Shown here: positions 47,017 through 55,671 of the stretch, piece by piece | Layout: each line of letters begins with the position of its first letter | Position numbering within the stretch: position 1 is the stretch's first letter | Source of the DNA: Corallococcus sp. AS-1-6 | GTDB lineage: Bacteria; Myxococcota; Myxococcia; Myxococcales; Myxococcaceae | Direction: 5' to 3' | Assembly (NCBI RefSeq): GCF_020037015.1 | Contig: NZ_JAIQDE010000014.1 | Location: forward strand, 1-64,000 | DNA: 64,000 nucleotides | Translations under genes and position numbers: made by a program | The notes under the pieces: model-generated | Database searches by the model: none | Seen by the model: the letters and a program-made list of their open reading frames with translations, nothing else | What the model was told of the DNA's origin: nothing

Positions 47017-48216
47017 TCAGCGCTCGAGGGCGGGCAGCTTCTCGCGCAGGCGGCGCACGGCTTCGTCCAGCACGCCCTCCGTCTTGCAGAAGGCGAAGCG
47101 CGCGAAGCGCTGGCCCAGGTGCCGGTGCTCCGGGCCGTAGAAGACGCTGGGCGGGATGCCCGCGACGCCCACCTCCGTCACCAGGTGCCGGCAGAACGCG
47201 ACGTCGTCCTCGAAGCCGTAGCCGCGGATGTCCGCGAGGATGAAGTAGCTGCCCTCCGGGGAGAAGGCCTGGAGCCCCGCCTCGCGCAGGCCCGTGAGCA
47301 GCCGCTCCCGCTTGGCGGTGTAGAGCGCCGTCAGCTCCTGGAAGTAGCTGTCCGGCAGCCGCAGCGCCACGGCCATGGCCGCCTGGAACGGCGACGCGGT
47401 GGCGAAGGTGACGAACTGGTGCGCGCGCTGCACCGCGTCCCGGAGCGGCGGCGGCGCGATGATCCAGCCGATCTTCCACCCCGTCAGGCTGAAGGACTTG
47501 CCCGCGCTGCTCACCGTCACCGTGCGGTCCGCGAGCACCGGCACCGTCGCCGCGCGGAGGTGCTTCGCGGGGGCGAAGACGATGTGCTCGTACACCTCAT
47601 CCGCCAGCACCTTCACGTCGTATTCGGCGCAGAGGTTGCCCAGGAAGTCCAGTTCCTCGCGCGTGAAGACCTTGCCCGTGGGGTTGTGCGGCGAGTTGAG
47701 GATGAGCAGCCGCGTCTTGGGGCCGAAGGCGGCGCGCACCTCGTCCCGGTCGAACCACCAGGTGGCGTGCTCCGCGTCCGGCGGGCGCAGCGGCACGTAG
47801 CGCGGCGTGGCGCCCACGAAGGCGATGTTGGCGTCGTACGAGTCGTAGAACGGCTCGAAGGCGACCACCTCGTCGCCCGGGTCCACCAGGCCGAGGATGA
47901 CGTCGAGGATGGCCTCCGTCGCGCCGCTGGTGACGGTGACCATGGTGTCCGGGTCCACGGCGTGGCCGTGGAAGCGCTGCGCGTGCTCCGCGATGGCGTT
48001 GCGCAGGTCCTTGGCGCCCATGCCGGGGGCGTACTGGTTGACGCCGCCCTGGATGGCCTTCCACGCGGCCTCCTTGACGGCGTCCGGCCCGTCGAAGTCC
48101 GGGAAGCCCTGCCCCAGGTTCACGGCCTGGTGCTTCAGGGCCAGCGCGCTGAACTCGGAGAAGACGGTGGTGCCGAAGCGGGAGACGCGTTGCGCGAGCA
48201 CGGGCCGGCGGGACAT
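47017..48216 (-). CDS. Class I/II PLP aminotransferase (methionine/kynurenine/glutamine-type)
   Basis: 399 residues, fold type I. The Schiff-base Lys240 is in SSAGKSFSLTGWKIGW; NLGQGFPDFDGP, TSGATEAILDVILGLVDPGD, NSPHNPTGKVF and DEVYEHI are all present. These features match the YbdL/kynurenine aminotransferase/glutamine transaminase K group, which transaminates methionine, glutamine or aromatic amino acids. It heads a likely three-gene unit with the methyltransferase and HMG-CoA lyase; no metabolic link between them is obvious. Confidence 0.9.
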   Translation of the reverse strand: MSRRPVLAQRVSRFGTTVFSEFSALALKHQAVNLGQGFPDFDGPDAVKEAAWKAIQGGVNQYAPGMGAKDLRNAIAEHAQRFHGHAVDPDTMVTVTSGATEAILDVILGLVDPGDEVVAFEPFYDSYDANIAFVGATPRYVPLRPPDAEHATWWFDRDEVRAAFGPKTRLLILNSPHNPTGKVFTREELDFLGNLCAEYDVKVLADEVYEHIVFAPAKHLRAATVPVLADRTVTVSSAGKSFSLTGWKIGWIIAPPPLRDAVQRAHQFVTFATASPFQAAMAVALRLPDSYFQELTALYTAKRERLLTGLREAGLQAFSPEGSYFILADIRGYGFEDDVAFCRHLVTEVGVAGIPPSVFYGPEHRHLGQRFARFAFCKTEGVLDEAVRRLREKLPALER

Positions 48217-48278
48217 GGGTCAGGCCTCTGGAGGCCAGCGCACGTCCACCCCGAACCCCGGGGCGACCGGCTGGCGGT

Positions 48279-49259
48279 TCAGGGCCGGACGATAGCGTCC
48301 GCGGGCACGGAACGCGCGCCCTGTTCCACCGCGCGCTGCCGGGCGGACCGGGACAGGGCCAGCGCCAGCCCCGTCACCACCAGCACCAGGGGGACCGCGC
48401 AGATGAGGTCGATGGCGTAGTGGAACCGCCCCGCCAGGGTGGCGAAGATGAGCCCCATGCCCGGCAGGAGCATCACCCAGAAGAAGCGCCGGGCGAACCG
48501 GAACGCGTAGAAGAGCACCACCAGCATCACCCCGGTGTGCCCGGACGGGAAGCAGTCCCGGGTGTACACCGGCGTGCGCATCATGGACTCCAGAAGCGGC
48601 GTGAGGATCCACCCCTGGGTGGCCGGACTGTCGAACGCGCCGATGAGGAAGTACCGGGGCCCCACCGCGGGCACCAGCGAGTACGCCGCGTAGTTGAAGC
48701 CCAGCAGCAGGCCCAGCCCCAGCAGGTACTCGTCGAAGCCGGGCGTGGCCCCCCTGCCCCGGGCGTACAGGTAGACGCCCAGCAGCAGCGGCCAGAGGAA
48801 GTGCCCGTAGTAGCAGAGCATCAGCACGTCGTTGGCCCAGGGCGGCACCACGTGCGCCAGCGCCACCGCGGCCTGGAAGCCGAACAGCTTCTGATCCACC
48901 GCGACGAGCTGCGCGTCCTTCAGCACCGGGTTCACCCAGTCCACGATGGGCCCCAGCCACCCGTGGGCCAGCGCCGACACCGGAAGGAGCCAGAAGTCCG
49001 CCACGATGGTGATGAGGTGGTAGCGCGGGAAGCGCGCCTCCAGCATGCGCATGGCCGGCAGGCCCAGCGCGAAGAAGAGGAAGAGGAGCGCGTTGCGGCC
49101 GGAGTGCGGCGCCCAGCGGGCCGGGCCCACGCACACCAGGGCGGCCACCGAGCAGGCCACCATGAGGACGAGGTCCACCTGCCGGAAGCGCACGAGCGCT
49201 TCGCCGGACGACGTCACGACGGGCCGCACGCGGCCTTCGCTGAATGACCAGATGCTCAC
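48279..49259 (-). CDS. PAP2-superfamily membrane phosphotransferase, Aur1/Ipt1-like
   Basis: 326 residues with about six or more transmembrane helices. Catalytic motifs are DCFPSGHTGVMLV and GRFHYAIDLI (HYxxD), as in PAP2_3 proteins related to yeast inositol-phosphorylceramide synthase Aur1. Such enzymes dephosphorylate lipids or move a phospho-head-group onto ceramide. The GTG at 49257-49259 overlaps the MMPL stop by 4 nt (GTGA), so the two are translated together. Divergent genes for a serine-palmitoyltransferase-like enzyme and a ceramide-synthase candidate make a sphingolipid head-group role plausible; a plain lipid phosphatase remains possible. Confidence 0.8.
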   Translation of the reverse strand: MSIWSFSEGRVRPVVTSSGEALVRFRQVDLVLMVACSVAALVCVGPARWAPHSGRNALLFLFFALGLPAMRMLEARFPRYHLITIVADFWLLPVSALAHGWLGPIVDWVNPVLKDAQLVAVDQKLFGFQAAVALAHVVPPWANDVLMLCYYGHFLWPLLLGVYLYARGRGATPGFDEYLLGLGLLLGFNYAAYSLVPAVGPRYFLIGAFDSPATQGWILTPLLESMMRTPVYTRDCFPSGHTGVMLVVLFYAFRFARRFFWVMLLPGMGLIFATLAGRFHYAIDLICAVPLVLVVTGLALALSRSARQRAVEQGARSVPADAIVRP

Positions 49260-51769
49260 GCCGATTTGCGCTCCCCCGGCGACTCGGCCGGCAGCTCGCC
49301 GGCCCCCCCGAGATTGAGGCTCCGCACCACCGCGCCCGACTCCGGCGCCACCGCGGACCGCCGCCCCTTCCACCGCTCCAACAGCGCCAGCATGGCCGGG
49401 AAGAACACCGTCGTTCCCAGGAAGGTGCTCACGACCCCCAGCAGCGCAATCTGTCCGATGCTGCGCAAGCCCTGATGGTTGGCCACGAGGAGCGCTCCGT
49501 AGCCCGCCGCGTTGGACAGGGTGGCCACCACCGCCGCGAAGCCGGTGTTGCGCACCACCCGGCCCAGCGACCCGGGGCCCTCCTCCTCGTACCGGTGGAA
49601 CAGGTGCACCGAGTTGTCCACCGCGATGGCCAGCAGGTTGGGCAGCACCACCGCGTTGATGAAGTTGAGCTGGACGTCGAAGAGGTACATCCCGCCCGCC
49701 AGGCACGTCATGCCCAGGAAGAGCGGGCCCGCCACCAGCAGCGCGCGCTTGAGGCTGCGCAGGCTGGCGAGGATGACCAGGAACACCACCACCGCCGCGG
49801 ACCAGAGGATGAACGGCCCGTCCCCGCGCACCAGCGAGAAGATGCGCGCGGCGATGCGGTTGCTGTCCAGCACCGCCAGGTCGATGCCCTTCGCCTTCGC
49901 CCCGGCCACCACCTCATCCAACTGCCCCGCCCAGCGGTGCAGGTCCTGCGTGTCGTAGTTGGACACGGACGGGAACAGCAGGAGGAACATCCCCTTGCCG
50001 TCCAGCGCCTCGAAGCGGCGGCGCGCCTCCACCGGCAGCTCCTCCAGGCCGTAGGGCTTCGCGTCCACCATCTGGCGCAGGTCCTTCACGCGCGGGTCCT
50101 CCTGGGCGGACCTCGGCAGCCCGTCCAGCAGCGTCCGGATGCCGCCCATCTCCGCCTCGTGACCCGCCACGTCGGAGGGCACCAGGTCGCTCAACGACGC
50201 GGTGCGAAGGAACACGGAGTCGGCGCCGTTCCTCGCCTTCACCTGGGCGATGACGGCCTCCACCTCGCGGACCTGCTCCAGCGTGTCCACGGCGAGGATG
50301 GCGGGGTTGAGCGGCGAGCCGATCTGCTCCGTGATGTGGTCGTCCAGCCGCGACGCCGGCGAGTCCCCCTTCAGGTTGCGCAGGTTGGTCTCGAAGCCCA
50401 GCCGGGTCGCGATGCCCACCGAGTACGCCGCGAAGCCCACCACCGACAGCGCCACCGCGACGATGACGCCCGTGGGCCAGCGCCGCCACTCCTTCGCCGG
50501 GGCCTGCTCCACGACGGGCGCGGCGGGCTGGGCGGTGGACGCCGCATCGCGGCGGTACGGGCGGATGCGCTCCGCGATGGCCAGCAGCGACGGGCCCAGC
50601 GCGTACGCGGACAGCACCGCCATCAGCACGCCCACGCCCGCGAGCAGGCCGAACTGCTGGAAGGCGTGGAACTGCGCCAGCACCAGCACGAAGAACGCCG
50701 CCGCGTTGGTGAAGGCGGACGTGAGCGCCCCGCTGAAGGTGCCGCGCACCGCCGCCGTGAGCGCCTCCTTCACGCCGTGCCGCTCGCGCTCCTCCCAGTA
50801 GCGCATGGCCAGGTGGACGCCGTACTCGATGCCCAGGCCGATGAGGATGGCGACGAGGAAGCCCGTCACGATGTTGAGGTGGCCGATGGCGCCCTGCGCG
50901 AACGCGAACGTCAGCACCAGCCCCACCATCACCGGCACGCCCACCACCGCCAGCGCGGAGATGCGCCGGGTGGCCAGCAGGATGAGCCCCACGGCGATGA
51001 GCGCGGACAACAGGCCCGCGTTGGACAGGTCGCGGCGCATCACCGCGTCCTCCTCGATGCGGTTCTGGAAGTTGCCCGTCGCCTCCAGCGTCACGCCCGG
51101 GTACTGCTCCGCCGCCAGCTTCCGGCCGGTGTCGAACACCGTGGCCACGAAGTTCCGCGCGAACTCCAGGTCCCCCGCCGTCCCCGACGGCTTGATCATC
51201 AGGTAGACCTCGGTGCCCTCCTTGTTCGCCAGCGTCTCCGGCAGCGCCGTGTCCGGGGTGTGCTTCCGGGCGATCTCCTCGAAGGTGGGCGGCGCCACGT
51301 CCGCGCCCAGGTCCACGAAGAGGGGGCTGGCGCGCTCCTTCTCGTACTGGACGCGGGCCTCCAGGTCCTGGCGCAGCGAGGCGACCTCCGCCGTGGGCAG
51401 CAGAAGCAGGCCGTGGCGGCGGAAGAAGGCCACGTCATAGTGGTGCTCGACGTAGCGGACCGTGGGCAGGGCCTCCAGGCGCTTCTGGAACTCCGTGGCG
51501 TAGGCCTTCAGGGCCTCCGGGGCCGCCCCCCTGGCCATGATGACCAGGTAGCCGTCTCCGCCCGCCTTCTCTGACACGCGTGTCAGATCCCGGACCTCCG
51601 GGGCGCCCTCCGGGAGCAGCTCCACGAACGACCCGCGGAACTCCAGGCGCGAGGCGAAGAAGCCCGCGGCGGCCGTCACCAGGGCGGCCGCGAGCAGCAC
51701 CTGCCAGGGGCGCGACATCGCTGCCTGGATGAAGCCCTCGAACCACCGCCGCCGTCGCGCTTGAGACAC
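49256..51769 (-). CDS. MMPL/RND-superfamily lipid exporter (HpnN-like)
   Basis: 837 residues. Two RND halves, each with a first transmembrane helix, a large periplasmic loop and a bundle of five helices. Half 1: WQVLLAAALVTAAAGFFASR, FRGSFVELLPEGAPEVRDL, GLGIEYGVHLAMRYWEERE. Half 2: RLGFETNLRNLKGDSPASRL, AIAVDNSVHLFHRYEEEG. The paired GxxxEYG/AVDNS segments hold the proton-relay region. Related proteins move hopanoids or other lipids to the outer membrane. GTG at 51767-51769 is chosen because AGAGGAG precedes it; the open frame to 52102 runs through the divergent promoter region. Confidence 0.85.
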   Translation of the reverse strand: MSQARRRRWFEGFIQAAMSRPWQVLLAAALVTAAAGFFASRLEFRGSFVELLPEGAPEVRDLTRVSEKAGGDGYLVIMARGAAPEALKAYATEFQKRLEALPTVRYVEHHYDVAFFRRHGLLLLPTAEVASLRQDLEARVQYEKERASPLFVDLGADVAPPTFEEIARKHTPDTALPETLANKEGTEVYLMIKPSGTAGDLEFARNFVATVFDTGRKLAAEQYPGVTLEATGNFQNRIEEDAVMRRDLSNAGLLSALIAVGLILLATRRISALAVVGVPVMVGLVLTFAFAQGAIGHLNIVTGFLVAILIGLGIEYGVHLAMRYWEERERHGVKEALTAAVRGTFSGALTSAFTNAAAFFVLVLAQFHAFQQFGLLAGVGVLMAVLSAYALGPSLLAIAERIRPYRRDAASTAQPAAPVVEQAPAKEWRRWPTGVIVAVALSVVGFAAYSVGIATRLGFETNLRNLKGDSPASRLDDHITEQIGSPLNPAILAVDTLEQVREVEAVIAQVKARNGADSVFLRTASLSDLVPSDVAGHEAEMGGIRTLLDGLPRSAQEDPRVKDLRQMVDAKPYGLEELPVEARRRFEALDGKGMFLLLFPSVSNYDTQDLHRWAGQLDEVVAGAKAKGIDLAVLDSNRIAARIFSLVRGDGPFILWSAAVVVFLVILASLRSLKRALLVAGPLFLGMTCLAGGMYLFDVQLNFINAVVLPNLLAIAVDNSVHLFHRYEEEGPGSLGRVVRNTGFAAVVATLSNAAGYGALLVANHQGLRSIGQIALLGVVSTFLGTTVFFPAMLALLERWKGRRSAVAPESGAVVRSLNLGGAGELPAESPGERKSA

Positions 51770-52149
51770 CGTCCGCTCCTCTGATGCCAGCCGACGAAGC
51801 AATAAGCCGGCCATGATCCAGGCCCCCGGAACAGACGGCCGCTCGGAACCCATTCCCCGTGTGAACCCGTGTGCGCCATTGGCGCTGAAGCATCCACTGG
51901 CGGACGCAGGTCCGGGGGCGCGGCGTGCCACCATTGCGGCATGACTGTCAAGGCGCGCCCTGACACGGATGCCCCACACCGGGTGAGATGGAGCCGTCCC
52001 CGCCTTGACAGTGCGGATTTCCCTCTTTATTGACCCCCTCGCGTCGTCCCCCTGGGTGTTCGCGCGGCCGGGCAATCCGAACCTGGAACGTGCCCTGCAC
52101 ATGGAAAGCGGCTCGGATCCACACCCTCCGACGCGTAAGAAAGACCACC
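51770..52149. other. Divergent intergenic region, MMPL exporter / serine palmitoyltransferase
   Basis: 380 nt without a gene. It holds a near-perfect promoter for the plus-strand gene (52005-52033) and a 12-bp inverted repeat, ACTGTCAAGGCG (51944-51955) and CGCCTTGACAGT (52001-52012), 45 nt apart. The right copy contains the -35 TTGACA. The left copy puts a TTGACA on the minus strand facing the exporter gene, but no good -10 follows it. Confidence 0.6.
52005..52033 (+). promoter_or_regulatory. Near-consensus sigma-70 promoter of the serine palmitoyltransferase gene
   Basis: TTGACA (52005-52010), a 17-nt spacer and TATTGA (52028-52033). Transcription would start near 52040, giving an untranslated leader of about 110 nt before the ATG at 52150. 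This is the best consensus match seen in the window. Confidence 0.65.
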
Positions 52150-53703
52150 ATGAGCGACGTGTTCGACAAGTGCCGTACCTGGAAGGACTACCGCATCGCC
52201 AAGGCCACGGGACTGTACCCGTACTTCCGGGCCATCGAGGCGTCGCACGGCGCCACGGAGGTGGAGATCGAGGGGCGGCGGGTCATCATGGTGGGCTCGA
52301 ACAACTACCTGGGCCTGTCGGCGGATCCGCGCGTGAAGGAAGCGGCCATCAAGGCGACTGAGAAGTTCGGCACCACCTGCTCCGGTTCGCGCCTGCTCAA
52401 CGGCACGCTGGCGCTGCATGAGGAGCTGGAGGCGCGGCTGGCGAAGTTCCTCAACCGCGAGGCGGCCATCGTCATCTCCACCGGGTTCCAGACGAACCTG
52501 GCGCTGGCGTCCATCCTGGGCCGGCACGACATCGTGTTCAGCGACCGCGCGAACCACGCGTCGCTGGTGGACGGCGTGCGCCTGTCGTTCGCGACCGAGC
52601 GCAAGTTCCGCCACAACGACATGGATCACCTGGAGCAGTTGCTCGCGGCGGCGGAGCCGGGCGCCGGGAAGATCATCGTCACGGACGGCGTGTTCTCCAT
52701 GGAGGGCGACGTCTGCAACCTGCCCCGCATCGTGGAGCTGTCCAAGCAGTACAACGCCCGCGTGATGACGGATGACGCGCACGCCATGGGCGTGCTGGGC
52801 GAGCTGGGCCGGGGCACGTCGGAGTACTTCGGGCTGGAGAAGGACGTGGACCTGGTGATGGGCACGTTCTCCAAGAGCTTCGCGTCGCTGGGCGGCGTGC
52901 TCGCGGGCCCCTTCGAGGTCATCAACTACATCCGCCACAAGGCGCGCTCGGTCATCTTCTCCGCGTCCATGACGCCCGCGTCCATCGCGGCGGCGCTCAA
53001 GGCCACGGAGATCATCGAGGCGGAGCCGCAGCGCCGCGAGCGCCTGCTGGACATCGCGGAGAAGATGCACAACGGCTTCCGCGCCATGGGCTTCGACACG
53101 GGCGTGTCGGTGACGCCGGTGGTGCCGGTGCACATCGGCGACCAGGTGAAGTGCTTCCGCTTCTGGCGCGCGCTGCACGAGGCGGGCGTGTTCGCCAACC
53201 CCGTGATTCCGCCTGCGGTGGAGGCGGGCCACGCGCTCATCCGCACCAGCTACATGGCCACGCACACGGACGCGCAGTTGGATCAGGTGCTGGACACCTT
53301 CGAGAAGATCGGCCGCAAGCTCAACGTCATCCCGGAGACGCGCCCCACGGTGTACGAGCCGGTGAAGATCGCCCGGCCGGGCAGCGCGGTGCGCAGCAAC
53401 AAGGCGAGCGAGACGTGGGCGGCGGGCAGCGCGGGCCTGCTCGCGGACAAGGGCTTCAGCCTGGACCAGTTGTCGCGGATGTCGTCGCGGGAGATGGCCG
53501 GGAAGTTCTTCGACGCGGTGGAGCAGCTCACCTGGCGCGCGGCGAACCTGCAGCCGGAGGACCTGCGGCGGCTGGGCGGCGCGCCCAAGAAGCTGTGGGA
53601 GAAGCGCAGCGAGCTGGGCGGTGTGCTGCTGGAGAAGGGCGCGCAGCTCTTCATGCGCAACGGCAGCGACGGTTCCGACGGCAACCCGGCCGAGAGGAAC
53701 TGA
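52150..53703 (+). CDS. spt: Serine-palmitoyltransferase-like alpha-oxoamine synthase with C-terminal extension
   Basis: 517 residues. A PLP enzyme of the AOS family, condensing an amino acid with an acyl thioester. Motifs: VGSNNYLGLSADPRV, GTTCSGSRLLNGTLALHEEL, TDDAHAMGVLGELGRG (Asp209, His211) and the Schiff-base Lys242 in MGTFSKSFASLGGV. GTTCSGSR and HEELE, plus the adjacent ceramide-synthase candidate, favour serine palmitoyltransferase (3-ketosphinganine formation) over KBL, BioF or HemA. Residues after about 400 (some 118) are an extra helical C-terminal part absent from typical 400-residue AOS enzymes. Stop is 9 nt before the next gene. Confidence 0.85.
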   Translation: MSDVFDKCRTWKDYRIAKATGLYPYFRAIEASHGATEVEIEGRRVIMVGSNNYLGLSADPRVKEAAIKATEKFGTTCSGSRLLNGTLALHEELEARLAKFLNREAAIVISTGFQTNLALASILGRHDIVFSDRANHASLVDGVRLSFATERKFRHNDMDHLEQLLAAAEPGAGKIIVTDGVFSMEGDVCNLPRIVELSKQYNARVMTDDAHAMGVLGELGRGTSEYFGLEKDVDLVMGTFSKSFASLGGVLAGPFEVINYIRHKARSVIFSASMTPASIAAALKATEIIEAEPQRRERLLDIAEKMHNGFRAMGFDTGVSVTPVVPVHIGDQVKCFRFWRALHEAGVFANPVIPPAVEAGHALIRTSYMATHTDAQLDQVLDTFEKIGRKLNVIPETRPTVYEPVKIARPGSAVRSNKASETWAAGSAGLLADKGFSLDQLSRMSSREMAGKFFDAVEQLTWRAANLQPEDLRRLGGAPKKLWEKRSELGGVLLEKGAQLFMRNGSDGSDGNPAERN

Positions 53704-53712
53704 GCCCCACCC

Positions 53713-54888
53713 ATGGCCCACCCCGCCCCGCACGAAGCGTCCTCCCCTCCCTCCATGCCCTCCGACGTGCAGGTGACCCCTGTGCGCGGCGCGGCGGACC
53801 GGACGGCGTTCATCCGGCTGCCGTACTCGCTCTACCGCGACGACCCCAACTGGGTGCCGCCGCTGGAGATGGAGCGCCGCGACTTCCTGGACCCGAAGAA
53901 GAACCCCTTCTTCGACTACGCGGAGGTGGAGCTGTTCCTCGCGCGCCGCGGCCAGGACGTGGTGGGCCGGGTGGCGGCCATCAAGAACCCGCGCCACATG
54001 GAGTTCCACGGCACGAAGGAGGGCTTCTTCGGCCTCTTCGAGTGCGTGAACGACGCGGGCGTGGCGCGGGGCCTGCTGGACGCGGCCAGCGCGTGGCTGA
54101 AGGCGCGCGGCATCGACACCGTGCTGGGGCCGGCCAACTTCTCCTCCAACCAGGACTGGGGCCTGCTCGTGGAGGGCCATGAGAGCCCTCCCGCGCTGAT
54201 GATGCCCTACAACCCGGCGTACTACGCGGGGCTCCTGGAGACGTGCGGCTTCACCAAGGCGAAGGACCTGTGGGCGTGGGAGCTGTCGTCCTCCACGCCG
54301 CCGCCGGAGAAGGTGGCGCGCATCGCGGAGAAGATCCGCCAGCGTGAGGGCGTCACCGTGCGCGCGGTGAACCTGAAGGACTTCCCCGCGGAGGTCGCGC
54401 GCATCAAGGAGATCTACAACGCGGCCTGGGAGAAGAACTGGGGCTTCATCCCCTTCACCGACCGCGAGTTCGACCACATGGCCAAGGAGATGAAGGCCAT
54501 CGTGCGGCCGGAGCTGCTGCTCATCGCGGAGGTGAAGGGCGAGCCCGTCGCCTTCTCCATGACGCTGCCGGACGCCAACGCGGCGTTCAAGGCGGCCAAC
54601 GGGCGGCTCACCACCTTCGGCCTGCCCATTGGCCTGGTGAAGCTGGTGCTGGCGTCGCGCAAGCTCAAGCGGCTGCGCCTGCTGACGCTGGGCATCAAGG
54701 AGGGCTACCGGCGCCGCGGCCTGGACGCCATCCTCTACCTGGACACCCTGCGCACCGCGAAGGAGCTGGGGTACACGGGCGGCGAGATTTCCTGGACGCT
54801 GGAGGACAACCACCTGGTCAACCGCGCCATCGAGTCCATGGGCGGCAAGCGCTCCAAGACGTACCGCGTGTACCAGCGGCCCGTCTGA
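53713..54888 (+). CDS. GNAT-fold acyltransferase, candidate bacterial ceramide synthase (bCerS)
   Basis: 391 residues. The N-terminal part has FIRLPYSLYRDDPNWVPPLE and FFDYAEVELFLARRGQDVVG, a GNAT-like beta-alpha core; a second half repeats a GNAT fold (ELLLIAEVKGEPVAFSMTLP, LGIKEGYRRRGLDAILYLDT with the acyl-CoA loop RRRG). This matches the family to which the Caulobacter ceramide synthase belongs (knowledge recalled, not searched). It starts 9 nt after the serine-palmitoyltransferase-like gene, so the pair would make N-acylated 3-ketosphinganine. A ceramide reductase was not found. Other N-acyltransferase roles are possible. Confidence 0.75.
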   Translation: MAHPAPHEASSPPSMPSDVQVTPVRGAADRTAFIRLPYSLYRDDPNWVPPLEMERRDFLDPKKNPFFDYAEVELFLARRGQDVVGRVAAIKNPRHMEFHGTKEGFFGLFECVNDAGVARGLLDAASAWLKARGIDTVLGPANFSSNQDWGLLVEGHESPPALMMPYNPAYYAGLLETCGFTKAKDLWAWELSSSTPPPEKVARIAEKIRQREGVTVRAVNLKDFPAEVARIKEIYNAAWEKNWGFIPFTDREFDHMAKEMKAIVRPELLLIAEVKGEPVAFSMTLPDANAAFKAANGRLTTFGLPIGLVKLVLASRKLKRLRLLTLGIKEGYRRRGLDAILYLDTLRTAKELGYTGGEISWTLEDNHLVNRAIESMGGKRSKTYRVYQRPV

Positions 54889-54905
54889 CGTCCTCCGGAA
54901 ACACT

Positions 54906-54937
54906 TCCGCCCGGGCGCTTCAAGGCACCCGGGCGGA
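54906..54937. terminator. Hairpin between convergent ceramide-synthase-candidate and MlaC-like genes
   Basis: TCCGCCCGGG (54906-54915) and CCCGGGCGGA (54928-54937) form a perfect 10-bp stem with a 12-nt loop. Position between convergent stops supports a bidirectional terminator, though no U-tract follows. Confidence 0.6.
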
Positions 54938-54969
54938 GGGAAACACCGCGAAGCTGTTAGCGCCCTGCC

Positions 54970-55605
54970 CTACTTCGCCTGCGGCGCGGCGCCCGAGCCA
55001 CCGGCGGCGGACTCCTTCACGGAGGCCGCGCTGGTGTTGGCGTTCTCCTTCTCCAACTGGGCGCGCTTGGACTTGAGCGTCGTCAGCAGGCCGTCAAAGC
55101 CCTTGGTGGAGAGGATCTTCTTGAACTGGCCGCTGTAGGTGTCCACCAGGGACACCTCGTCGGTGATGACGTCGTAGATGCGCCAGTCGGACTTGGGCGT
55201 GGCCTTGTAGAGGCGGTAGTTCACGGGCACCTGGTCCGTCTTCACGGTGAGCTCGGTGTCGACCGTGGCCTCGTTCCCCTGCACGCTCTCCTTGCCGTAC
55301 TTCACGTCCGCCTTCGCCTGGCCGATGGCCTTCTGGGCGTACGAGGCGCGCAGCAGGCCCGTCATGGTGTCGGTGAACTCCTTGCGCTGGGCGGCGGTGA
55401 GGCCGGCCCAGGCCTTCTCACCCAGGGCGCGCTTGGCGAGCTCCTGGAAGTCCACGAAGGACTCCACGACGTTCGCCAGGGACTGCACGGTGGCGCCAGG
55501 GGCGTTGGCCGCCTTCTGCACGGCGGCGTTGCCGTTCTTCACCACGTTGAGCGGGCTCACGGGGGCGGCGGCGAGCAGCGTGGCGGCAAGCAGGGAAGCA
55601 ATCAT
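54970..55605 (-). CDS. MlaC/Ttg2D-like periplasmic lipid-binding protein
   Basis: 211 residues with a signal peptide (MIASLLAATLLAAAPVSP). The mature part matches the MlaC family: VESFVDFQELAKRALGEKAW, FTDTMTGLLRASYAQKAIG and DWRIYDVITDEVSLVDTYSG. MlaC carries phospholipids between inner- and outer-membrane complexes. No other mla gene is nearby; instead it follows a TolC-like gene by 66 nt in the same direction. That gap contains a small hairpin (CAGGTGT, ACACCTG; 55631-55648). The C-terminal tail is Ala/Ser/Gly-rich. Confidence 0.88.
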   Translation of the reverse strand: MIASLLAATLLAAAPVSPLNVVKNGNAAVQKAANAPGATVQSLANVVESFVDFQELAKRALGEKAWAGLTAAQRKEFTDTMTGLLRASYAQKAIGQAKADVKYGKESVQGNEATVDTELTVKTDQVPVNYRLYKATPKSDWRIYDVITDEVSLVDTYSGQFKKILSTKGFDGLLTTLKSKRAQLEKENANTSAASVKESAAGGSGAAPQAK

Positions 55606-55671
55606 AGGGATGAAGCTCCGGGTTGAAGTTCAGGTGTGACGACACCTGTGAGGACTGGCAGCCTGAAAGGG

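Noticed and set aside
51570-51587. 18-bp perfect palindrome TCTGACACG/CGTGTCAGA inside the MMPL gene
   Set aside because: About 0.2 such sites are expected by chance in a window this size even with uniform composition, and it is explained by coding sequence.
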